A DNA stretch of 64,000 nt from Euclidia mi (taxonomy: Eukaryota > Arthropoda > Insecta > Lepidoptera > Erebidae). Under the pieces are notes generated by a model. The model had not been told where the DNA came from. It saw only the letters and a list, made by a program, of their open reading frames with translations, and did not search any database. Position 1 is the stretch's first letter, and the number at the start of each line of letters is the position of its first letter. Below, in pieces: positions 31,831 to 41,400 of this stretch. The stretch covers positions 63,135,251-63,199,250 of the forward strand of contig OX123188.2 in the NCBI GenBank assembly GCA_944739405.2, in the 5' to 3' direction. A program made the translations under genes and the position numbers.

Positions 31831-34044
31831 CTATAGTGTAGAGATAGTTTTGATAAATAAAAGAGACAACTATCAAATCATACTTTCATTTATTCAGTTT
31901 GGCACAAGGATATATCTTTAGATTACGTCGTGATTCTGACAGAATTACCTAGTATTTTATTTACCAGATCGCTGGGAACAAATTTTCAACTTTTCTACAT
32001 TACAGCTCTTATATATACGTTATTCGTGCTATGTGGGGGATTTTAAGACGTAGGATCGAAATAAGTAATACTCATCAGTGTTCATTTATTAAGAGTATTA
32101 AAGTAAAATATATTTATAAAATTTTGTTGCGAAAACTTATCGTGTCTGTATGAATGTTCAGTGAATATTATTTTAAGATAAATAAAATTTTAAATACAAG
32201 CACAATATAATACCGTCCGAGGCGGGAATCAAACAATGCTAGTTTCTTCTGTGAAATTCAGTGTAATCAATACAAACTTTCTGACTTGTAATAAAACTGG
32301 CTTGGATGCTAAGAAACATTTCACTTTTAAAGTCTGTGAATATTATTTTGGCCACACATAATTTATATTTTGATTTTTTACGATAACTAGTGTTGCTGTT
32401 TTACTACTGTCAACGGCAAAGTTTTTACCCTCGAGTATAAATCCAAACTTTCGCTTAGCTATATCAAAGGTGAATCCGTGTTATGTATCATAAAAAGAGT
32501 TTTAATATGCACAAAATCTCCGTGTATCCTCGTTAAATAAGTTCATTGGAACACTCGAGGTTAAGTTAATTCTAGTTATTTACTGTAACAAAAAGCCATT
32601 CTTGATGGTTTTTATAAAACACCACGTCAGGTAACCATTTGACTAGCACATAAAATGCTGGCACGTTGAACCTGTGTTAACTTAATGTCAATATAATTAA
32701 CAATATTATCATATTTATAACAGTAATCGGCAGCTTCCTGAGAGCAGTACCGGTACCTTGTATACCGCAGGCGGTCAACAACACCACCGTTTCTACGAGA
32801 CTCATTGGCCACTGCACACCATTCACACAATGGCTCTACTGATTAATGCTCCTCCGAACCAACGCATGCTGCACCACCTTATATGAGCACCCACATCCTG
32901 TCTTCATACGCAGAATTTTCTCTTTTCTATAAGAAGAAAGAATGAGCAGAAGGTATTTAGATCACCGACGGACTCCATCCATAAAAAAGATGACATTAAT
33001 GTCTATTGAATGAATAAGGAAATTCAAAAAGTATTGGTTTAATGTCTATATAATAAAATTGGTCTAAAATAATTTCCTGAATATGTGTTGTGAAATTTGT
33101 AAAAAAGCCGCAGAAAGTTGCGTTTTTAAAAGATTTCTAATATATATATAAACTAAAGGTAGTGAATTTTATTCAGTGTGCATATCAAATGCGTAACTTA
33201 TCCTAAACCTTTACATGAATAGGATAATGTATAACAAATACACCCCAGTAGGTAATGTTTGCTGAACACAAACTTGAGTAAGTTTCACGTAAAGTATTCC
33301 GTTCGCTTCGGATAGATGATGCAGTTCGTAGTAAAACAAACAGAGATTCATACTCACGTGAAGCGATATAAAGTTAAGTAGCGTTTTAGAGCGAAACTAA
33401 GGACATCGCAACTTAGCAGTCGTGCCAGCGCACATGTGGCCGAATTTTCGACCCGCTTGCCTAAGTGCATAGAAACTCAACCTGTTTATTCTGTGACTCA
33501 ACACCTAGTATCGTCTTACCTACACATTCTAGTAATCTAACACGTACTCTTCCATATTCCGTTGAACTTCTTGTTTCGTATTGCTCCAGGCGCCGTGTAC
33601 TCGACTTTTGTATTCAAACTATATTAATTCACTATTTAATATAGCTATCGGCTATGACAGTTTCAATACTGGTACAAGCACTTCTATTAGCAACTGGATA
33701 ACCTCGTGTCGGTGGTGTGAGATCCGTTTGTTCTGCAGATTTGCGGTAACAAGGTATTTATCTCTATATTGCTAATATCTTAGGGAAAATTAAACCAGAA
33801 TACGAATTACGTGCCAGTAACAAACAAATCCGTATTGAATAGAAGTCGTTTATTTATATACGAATTTCCGCAAATTACATAAAATAGAGAGACTCAATAG
33901 AGAGTTCATATAAAAATGCTGACAAGTTATCTTACAAATATTGACGGTCTTGTATTCAACGACGACCTCAGTTAACAAATCATATCTGGAAATAATCTTA
34001 TTAGCTGCAAACTATTACCATGCAGTATTGATTTTTTTAACCGA
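31831..34044. other. no gene or recognised repeat
   Basis: About 2.2 kb of AT-rich DNA with only short, motif-free frames. Confidence 0.4.
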
Positions 34045-34255
34045 CTTCAAACAAACAAAAGAAGGAGGAGGTTCTCAATTCGGCCGGTATATTTTTTTTT
34101 TTCGATGTATGTACACCGATTTCGCCGAGGTTTCTGAACCGATTTACGTAACTCTTTTTTTGTTTGATGCGGAATAGTGTCGAATTGGTCCCATAAAAAT
34201 ATGATTCATGTAGGCCCAGTAGTTTTTATTTTATGAGCATTTTTGTATTTACTTT
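34045..34255 (+). repeat. dispersed repeat with AACCGACTTC terminus
   Basis: It begins AACCGACTTCAAACAAAC and GAAGGAGGAGGTT, followed by TTCGGCCGGTAT, ACCGATTTCGCCGAGGTTTC and GTCGAATTGGTCCCATAAAA. The same terminus occurs in opposite orientation at 40590-40650. The family is known to me only as a common lepidopteran dispersed repeat. Confidence 0.6.
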
Positions 34256-35504
34256 CACCTATCCTTAAGGCTGAAATTCCTATGAATAATAATTGTGACG
34301 GCTGGTGTTACGTCAACTTGTTATCACTACCGTCGTCAAGGACTACTGACGTCTACACGACAAACTGGCTGGTCGTCAAACATAATAATTAACAAAAAGG
34401 TTTGAAGACTATTTCAGATCAGTGCCCAGATGGATCAGAATTTGTTACGGATGAATTAGAACCAGAAATGAAAAACTTTATTAGCATAACCATTATATTT
34501 TAACAACTACAATAATCTTTTTTTATAAAAACAATTATCAGTGATCATATCACGGAAGAAACACTTCTGAAACTCTAAAACAGTATATATTAATTATTTT
34601 ATTGTATGGCCAAGCGAGAATATTGTAAGATTACAAAAAATAAACCTTTTGCTTAAATTTGTAATACAATCAATTCTTATAGGTACAAAAAATATCATAT
34701 TTAATTGCTACATATATGATACATACATATGGTGTTATGACCATGCGAATTAGGCACAGATGAATCAAGATTTTCCTATAATCATGTATAACACATCATA
34801 CATACAGACTTTACTATTGACACTTTTCTACACCAATCTATAACTAGACGCTTTTAGTCTCTCGAAACGCAGACTGAAGTTGCAAAATAATAAAATAAAT
34901 TGTATAAAATAGGCATTGTAATCAGAATGTCGAAGACGAATGAAATATTTACCTTCGTAACACCAGGATCTTAGCCATCCAGCCCCAGGTACACCTAGCT
35001 CGTCCGTAGCACAACTAGCTTCCCCCCACCACGGGAAACCAGACTCTCATAATCATAACCCAACTAAGTACGGTCAAGCGTCTTTTACGCTGTATTAATC
35101 ACTTCATATTTACTTATTTATAAACACATTAAGGTATTTATAACTAATACATATTATTTTTCTCAGATGGCTATTCGTTTCCTCTCGTTAATATAATAAT
35201 AAAATTTATATTGATTTATGAAAGGGAAAATGCGATATCGACTATTTCATTTCGGATAATGGCAGACGGACACGACGAATAAATCAGAAGAACGAAGTTC
35301 AAATACTTTTTTTGTACTTAGTTAGACTGCAATTATTTCAAATATATAATTTGGCCAATATACGGATTAAGCTAAACTGTACAATAAATTACAGATCGTT
35401 TTGTTAGTTGGTTAAAGTGTTGTCTCTTAAGAACTACCCATAACCAATTTACAAGATGAATTATAGGAAAATTACAGGAGAAAGATTGGAGAGGGAACGA
35501 AAAA
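34256..35504. other. no gene seen
   Basis: AT-rich DNA. No supported coding frame. Confidence 0.4.
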
Positions 35505-35650
35505 AAACATACATACATATACTCAAGCCTTTTTCCCGTCGGGGTAGGCAGATACAACGGAACGCCACTTACTTCTATCCTTGCAAACCTCACACGATTC
35601 CTCTACATTCATTAATCTTCTCATACATGCTCGCCGGTTCCTAAATCGGA
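35505..35650 (-). mobile_element. LINE 3' fragment, same family as 12778-13145
   Basis: The segment reads TCAAGCCTTTTTCCCGTCGG, GGTAGGCAGATACAACGG and AACGCCACTT, then CTACATTCATTAATCTTCTC and ATACATGCTCGCC, the reversed C-terminus and tail of the LINE family ending in (TATG)n. Confidence 0.65.
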
Positions 35651-35784
35651 ATCCTATCAATCAGTCTCACCCCACGCATACTACGCAATGATCGCATCTC
35701 AACTGCGTTAATACTGCTTTCATGAAAAAAATAACGTATAAAAAAACATGATTCCATCATGTCTTTTTTTATTTTATTAGTTAA

Positions 35785-36310
35785 TTATAAAAAATAATTT
35801 TGATTTAACTGTCTCAGACGTTGCATTTCCTGTAGTGCTTTGCTGTCATGTGGTCTGATTAATAACTTAGATGGCTCTAAATCACTTAATGCGATACCAT
35901 CTAAATTCTTCACTCGACTTAAAGCTACATATATCTGACCTTTCGCGAATTTTTTTTCCCAAGATCTATCACTGCCCTCTCCAATGTTGTACCTTGGAGC
36001 TTGTGAACAGTCACAGCCCAACTTAAAATTAGCGTGAACATTAACCTCTCAACATCACCGTAACCTTGATTCGCTTGAAAAGTTGCAGATGCTGGTGTGA
36101 TTGATACTAGAGCCTCCGCATCTTTTACCCTAATGCCCACAGTTTGATCATCAAATTTAATGAAAACTGCTTCGGGCAGTTCTCCTGCTTCTAGTTGATC
36201 ACGGCGAAGGGCTGGCCACTTTATTTTTTTAATAATTCCCATTGCTCCGTTGACTAGTCCGTCATATTCCTTCTTAACATCACCCTGGAGCCTACGCCTA
36301 CTTTTATGCT
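35785..36310 (-). pseudogene. Pif1-like helicase C-terminus (autonomous Helitron remnant)
   Basis: Two overlapping minus-strand frames joined by a frameshift near 35960 encode the end of a Pif1-family helicase. Present are VNGAMGIIKKIKW upstream, the motif V-type AVTVHKLQGTTLERAV, GQIYVALSRVKNLDGIALSD (motif VI) and a short basic tail. This domain closes the Rep/helicase protein of Helitrons, where it unwinds DNA during rolling-circle transposition. No Rep domain, Walker A or other helicase motifs remain. Non-autonomous Helitrons start 180 bases away (36490) and at 37950, so this fragment probably derives from their helper family. A host Pif1 gene is less likely given the truncation and frameshift. 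Confidence 0.75.
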
Positions 36311-36489
36311 ATGTAACAATCCGCCACACTTGTTTGATTTTTATATTTATTTTCTAACTTTCATTTTAACCCGTAAACGTAACTTTTAAAAAAGTTGACC
36401 AAAAAAGTTATGTACTTCTTAACAAGGTAAGCAAATTGTAATTTTTTGATTAAATTTAAAATAAATACTCGCTTAGTATATGCTTCTCA

Positions 36490-36696
36490 TCTTAATATAT
36501 AAAATCCTTGCGTTACTGACTGACTGACAGACACGCTACAGCCGAAACTATTGGGCGCAGGAAGCTGAAATTTGGCATGTATGTTCCTTGGGGACCGTAG
36601 GGGTGCATTAAGAAGGGATTTCCCGAAATTCCCACGGGATCGGCCAAAACGGGTAAATTTAAAAAAAATGCAGGCGTAGCTGCTGGCGTCCTCTGG
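36490..36696 (+). mobile_element. short non-autonomous Helitron (207 bp)
   Basis: It starts TC after host A (A|TCTTAATATATAAAATCC) and ends CTGG before host T, with a GCAG/CTGC hairpin 9-10 bases upstream of the end. No terminal inverted repeats or target duplication, as expected for Helitrons. A second copy of its body ends CTAG|T at 40846. Confidence 0.7.
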
Positions 36697-36944
36697 TTAA
36701 TGTTATAAAAATAAATCTGCATGAAAATTATCAATTCTCTAATAAATAAATAACGAGTTTATTGGGGACCTAACTTCCCCACGTGTATATATGTGTTGCT
36801 TGAAATCGCGTGTATCGCTAAGGGTTAATATTTATCTATGACTTTCTGACCTGTCCAAAATTTGTTTTTTACATTTTTATGGAAATAATTATATTTGAGT
36901 TTGAGTTTACACTAAAAAGTATTAAATAAACATAACTACGTTAA

Positions 36945-37740
36945 AAAAAACCGACTTCAAAATCTAAAAAGTAAAAAATAATAAAGATTTAATATTAATT
37001 AAATACCTATTATTTATACTTATGTGCTATTTACTAATAGGCTTGAAGTCGGTGCCAAGCCTTAAACAAATAATGATATTTTAATCACTTAAATGAATAC
37101 GAGCAAATACATGATCATCATCATCAGCCTGCCATCCACTGCTGGATATAGGCCTCTCCAATGGCACGCCACTGAGCCCGATTTTTGGCTCTTTGTGTCC
37201 AGCCGCTGCCAGCCACTTTGCGTATAACGTCATTCCACCTAGCCGGAGGGCGTCCTACACTACGTTTGCCAAGGCGCAGTCTCCACTCTAGAACACTCTA
37301 ACTACTCCAACGGTTATCGGTTCTGCGACAGATGTGACCAGCCCACTGCCACTTCAGCTTGCTAATTCTTTGAGCTATGTCGATTACCTTGATTCTCTGT
37401 CGGATCACTTTCTTACGAATTCGATCCTTCAGAAACTCCGAGCATAGCCCTCTCCATAGCTCGCTGAGCAACCTTAAATTGGTGGACTAGTCGCACCGCC
37501 AGTGTCCACATCTCGGCACCGTAAGTCATTACGGGTAGGACGCACTCGTTGAAGAGCTTTGTCTTAAGGCTTTGCGGTAGGGAGGACGAAAAGACTTGAC
37601 GGAGTTTTAAGGCTTGGCACCGACTTCAACCCTATTAGTAAATAGCACATAAGTATAAATGATAGGTATTTAATTAATATTAAATCTTTATTACTTTTTA
37701 ATTTTTAGATTTTGAAGTCGGTTTTTTTTAACGTAGTTAT
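36945..37740. repeat. foldback element FB-1 with an RTE fragment in its loop
   Basis: Arms of about 125 bp (36945-37072 and 37612-37738) are inverted copies. Outer ends read AAAACCGACTTCAAAATC and the inner ends GAAGTCGGTGCCAAGCC. The loop holds a reversed RTE C-terminus (37100-37600). Confidence 0.8.
37100..37600 (-). pseudogene. RTE-type LINE ORF2 C-terminal fragment
   Basis: The minus strand encodes TKLFNECVLPVMTYGAEMWT, LVHQFKVAQRAMERAM, IAQRISKLKWQWAGHICR, RLGKRSVGRPPARW and a QQWMAG-type end followed by (GAT)n. This is the thumb/C-terminal segment of RTE reverse transcriptase. At least one indel interrupts it (near 37425). Same family as the fragment at 870-965. Confidence 0.75.
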
Positions 37741-37804
37741 GTTTATTCATGAAAGCATTTTCGCTAGGAATGAATCGTATGTCGCGAAAAACTTTACAAA
37801 TATT

Positions 37805-37945
37805 ATTAAACTAGGACACATAGAATCGAAACAACAGTTTATAGGTCACATAACACTTGTATGCGGATCGAACCCACAGCATTCAGCACAGTTCTAAACG
37901 GCGAGTTAACTACTGCGCCACACATACGGCCAGTCAAAGTAAGAG
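37805..37945 (-). mobile_element. tRNA-derived SINE fragment adjacent to Helitron
   Basis: Minus strand: TGGCGCAGTAGTTAACTCGC (A-box region) and GGGTTCGATCCGCATAC (B box). Body words match the 23870 copy. It ends just before the Helitron start at 37950. Confidence 0.6.
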
Positions 37946-37949
37946 TACA

Positions 37950-38652
37950 TCTTATATACTAATATATAAAGCTGAAGAGTTTGTTTGTTTGTTTGGTTGA
38001 ACGCGCTAATCTCAGGAACTACTGGTCCGATTTGAAAAATTATTTCAGTGTGAGATAGCCCATTTATCGAGGAAGGCTATAGGCTATATAACGCACATCA
38101 CGCTATGAGCCACGCGAGCGCAGCAGTAGCCTTAAATCCCCCCCGTGGGATCTCCACCTTGTCGTGATGGGGGGGCTCAGTAACTGTGGATTGGTGACCC
38201 GCGGTGAAGCTAAGAGGGATCCAGGAGGGGACGATCCGCGTGGGCTTGACGGAGGTCTGCGCAGGATGCGTCTAAAGGGGCGGGTGCGAGGGACAGTTCT
38301 TCTGTCCCTCGCAGTCGGGTGCGGTCGCGGGAGGAGAGGCGTGTCGGTGTTGCGTTGCCGCGCGCCCTATCTCCCGCGACCAAATGGGGGCGCACCATCG
38401 TTGCGTCGCGGTGGGGCCGCAGAGGAAGAGGAGATGCGGTGTTGCGTTGCCGTCCTCTCTATTCTCTGCGGCCGCTGAGTGTTTTGGCTTGCGTGAGGAA
38501 CACGGGTTGGTTTTTAGTCAGTAAGAGTCTGACAGTCCCCTTCGTCCTTCCCCCAGGGTGGAGGGACTCCATGAGGATTTTCCAACCCGACACAAAAAAA
38601 AAAAAAAGCAGTAGCCTTAAATAACGCGGGTGTAACCGCGGGCATCATCTAG
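37950..38652 (+). mobile_element. non-autonomous Helitron with a nested retroelement
   Basis: A|TC start at 37949-37951, and CTAG|T end at 38649-38653 preceded by a CGCGG/CCGCG hairpin (38625-38640), are canonical Helitron ends. Without the 470-bp nested insert and one duplicated 15-mer, the element is about 218 bp. Internal words (GGTCCGATTTGAAAAATTAT) are shared with the copy near 63226-63461. Confidence 0.85.
38138..38607 (+). mobile_element. GC-rich poly(A)-tailed retroelement, 15-bp TSD
   Basis: GCAGTAGCCTTAAAT flanks it at 38123-38137 and 38608-38622. The 470-bp body is strongly GC-rich, unlike its surroundings, and ends in about 14 A residues. The target duplication and poly(A) show L1-type retrotransposition. 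Reading frames of 104 and 101 codons in it resemble no known protein, so I treat it as a SINE or internally deleted LINE derivative; an R1-clade origin is a guess based on GC content and the 3' words. Confidence 0.8.
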
Positions 38653-39369
38653 TCTTTTATTATTTTCATTATTTACAAATGGCTTTTCTGTCTTTCAAAA
38701 AGTATCTAGTGATCTGTATTTTTATTTAAACATAGAACATCCAAAACTTGACATAATTCGGATAGGGCTATGCTCGCTGACCTGAACCCTTCTTTAACAA
38801 GTGTACATTAGCCTTTAAAACACGCCTAAGCCGCATACTTGTTTGCCACTTCTAAACAAATGTACAGTATTCCCTTTAATAATAGCTAGTTATTTTCAAC
38901 TTGCATAACAACCAACCAACCAGTTTAACCCTTTTAGGGGAGGAATTTCCAAAAATCCTCTCTTAGTGTAGCGCAGTGTAGGTCCAAGCGCCAATTTTAC
39001 GCGCTCACAGTCACAATAAACGCCATCTAACTTGTGCGATTATATCATCATACAAACAGTTTACTGCCAGCTCAACAAAAGTAAAATTATATATATTTCG
39101 CAATACTCTGGAGGAAACTTGCAGTTATTTTGGAAGCAGAATTATAGAGCGAATTTACTGTTTTAGTGCTATAATCTAGGTATTGAAGTAGTAACCTAGG
39201 TTTTTAATATTTCCAAATTAATAAACACAAATTAACATATTATTGTCATAAAGTCGAAGAATAAATTATCTACATGAATATTTACAAATGGTGCTAAAGA
39301 GTTTTATCCATATTCATACTCACAGAATTGTATAACTTCAAAGTCATCTTAATATATATAAAAATTATT
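38653..39369. other. no gene seen
   Basis: AT-rich. The words CCCTTTTAGGGGAGGAATTT and CAAAAATCCTCTCTTAGTGT near 38930-38970 look like a dispersed repeat fragment but are not assignable. Confidence 0.35.
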
Positions 39370-39665
39370 TTTAAATAAAAAAAACCAACTTCGAAAAACA
39401 CTAAGGAACTAAAAAACAAAAAATAATTGGTTTTGGAGCAAACATTTTTGGAGTCGGTGCCAAGCAAAGTATTTCTGATCTGACTATAATACCTCTACAC
39501 ATTTTTATATAACTTTCGTTGTTGATAGAATAGGTAGTTTGTAATTTAGTAACTTTTGCGTAAGGGCTTGGCACCGAATTCAAAAATGTTTGCTCCAAAA
39601 CCAATTATTTTTTGTTTTTTAGTTCCTTAGTGTTTTTTGAAGTTGGTTTTTTTATTTAAAAATAA
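39370..39665. repeat. foldback element FB-2
   Basis: Arms of about 95-100 bp (39370-39475 and 39560-39665) are inverted copies, with outer AAAACCAACTTCGAAAAAC and inner GAGTCGGTGCCAAGC ends matching FB-1's terminal words although the arm interiors differ. The loop is about 90 bp. Confidence 0.8.
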
Positions 39666-39854
39666 TTTTTATTTTTTGCTTTTTAGTGGTACCTATACTA
39701 ATAAAAAATAGCAATAGGTGGTACATAGGATAGTGTAGGTGGTACATGATGGGGAGGCCTTCCTTACGTGCCTCAATTCTGAAATGTAGACCTGTAGTTT
39801 TCTGGCAATTTTAAGTATTTTTTGTTTTCAACTAAATAGCCTAAACACGTTCGT

Positions 39855-40440
39855 TTCAGTTCCACCATCAGATCTCGGAAATCATCCAATACCAAAGACA
39901 AAACAAACGAGCCTAAACACGATGATATTGCGTTATTGTATTACAAAGATCCCATGGCCACCTTCCTGCTCCGTCATCAGAGTTTGGTAAACATTCAGCA
40001 CTAAAGTCCATGTAAAGACGAATCCAAAGAGCCCAAACTCAATGGGACTGCGTCTTTGTATTACAAAGATGCCATGGCCACCTTCCTGCTCCATCGTCAG
40101 ACCATGGAAATCATCCAGCATCAAAGTCTATGTAAAGACGACTCAAACGAGCCCAAATTCGATGGGATTGCGTCTTTGTATTACAAAAATCTCATGGCAA
40201 CCTTCCTGCTCCATCATCAGACCCTGCAAAACATCCAGTACCAAAGTCCATGTAAAGACGAATCAAACGACCTTAACCTCGATGAGATCGAGTTATTGTA
40301 TCACAAAAATCTCATGGTTACCTTCCAACTCTATCATCAGACCATGGAAATCATCTAGCATCAAAGTCCATGTAAAAGACGACTCAAACGAGCCCAAACT
40401 CGACGGCATTGGGTTGTTACGGTCAAATCGCTTCAAGTGT
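39855..40440 (+). repeat. 120-bp minisatellite, about 4.7 units, in-frame 40-codon repeat
   Basis: The word CGTCTTTGTATTAC and its variants recur at 39931, 40051, 40171 and 40291, a period of exactly 120 bases. In one frame (39880 to 40358, interrupted by TAA at about 39997-40003) each unit encodes a similar 40-residue block such as GIASLYYKNLMATFLLHHQT. Whether this was ever translated is unknown. It lies between FB-2 and the reversed AACCGACTTC repeat end. Confidence 0.8.
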
Positions 40441-40529
40441 GCTTATAAAATTTTAAGAGTTCCTTCGATTTCTCAGGATTCCATGATCAGATCCTGACCT
40501 GATGATAATGGGACCAACTAGGAGGTATA

Positions 40530-40846
40530 CTCTTTCAATGAAAACAAGAATTTTCGGAATCGGTCCAGGCGTCTTAGAGTAATCGGGGAACATACATAAA
40601 AAAAAAGATTCCGACAAATTGTAAACCTCCTCCTTTTTTGAAGTCGGTTAAAAATCCTTGCGTTACTGACTGACTGACAGACACGCTACAGCCGAAACTA
40701 TTGGGCGCGGGAAGCTGAAATTTGGCATATATGTTCCTTGGGGACCGTAGGGATGCACTAAGAAGGGATTTCCCGAAATTCCCACCTGATCGGCCAAAAC
40801 GGGTAAATTTAAAAAAAATGCAGGCGTAGCTGCTGGCGTCCTCTAG
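40530..40846. mobile_element. reversed GAAGTCGGTT repeat end fused to a Helitron 3' part
   Basis: 40580-40650 is the reverse of the repeat start at 34045 (CCTCCTCCTTTTTTGAAG). From 40652 the sequence matches the Helitron at 36490 from AATCCTTGCGTTACTGACTG to its end, here CTAG|T at 40843-40847. The Helitron's own TC start is missing, so one element truncated the other. Confidence 0.7.
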
Positions 40847-41127
40847 TAGTAGTAGTAGTTTCATATGAATTATTCGCTTAAGCATGACCGACATAATAAT
40901 ATACACATGCTTTATGTTTTGTAACAAGTGAATGCATGTGAGGTCTATCAGCACCTCAATGTAGAATTACAGATATCAGGTTTCTAAGTAGACTTGATAC
41001 AAGTTTATTTAACAGGTCTTAATCGAGTCAACTAGGTAATTTATCTTAATTGCGTTGATGAAGTAATTGGTCTATATCTACTGACTATTGGTATTTACAA
41101 TAAAGTTTGGATGTGAATTTGATTTCT

Positions 41128-41400
41128 TTCATAACATAACTTCACGCCTTTATCCCCGAAGGGGTAGGTAGAGGTGTGTTAAACACCCACACTTCGCCAG
41201 TTATGTTTCAGTTCCAATGTAATAGGGGGCGAGCTTATTGCCATCTACCGGGCACATTATTAAGCGAGCGATATGAAACATTTTTAATGCACACATAACT
41301 TTGAAAAGTCAGAGGTGTGAGCCCGGGGTACCTGAGGATTGAACCCGAGACCATCGTCTCGGCAGTCCGTTACGTACACCACTGGGCTATCACCACTTGT
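41128..41400 (-). mobile_element. tRNA-derived SINE
   Basis: Minus strand: GTGATAGCCCAGTGGTGTAC (A box) and GGGTTCAATCC (B box) at the head (right), and the CCTCTACCTACCCCTTCGGG tail region at the left. It combines a head like the 16480 family with the tail of the 1025 family. Confidence 0.7.

Noticed and set aside
36513..36734. 73-codon minus-strand frame (and its relative at 40574-40954)
   Set aside because: Antisense of a non-autonomous Helitron body; the shared sequence is explained by the repeat family.
38164..38624. 104- and 101-codon frames in the GC-rich retroelement
   Set aside because: Arg/Gly-rich frames expected in GC-rich DNA; they cover the noncoding body and run into the poly(A) tail.
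39931..40310. Possible CRISPR-like array
   Set aside because: The 120-bp units are contiguous and similar throughout; there are no constant repeats alternating with unique spacers, and this is a eukaryotic genome.
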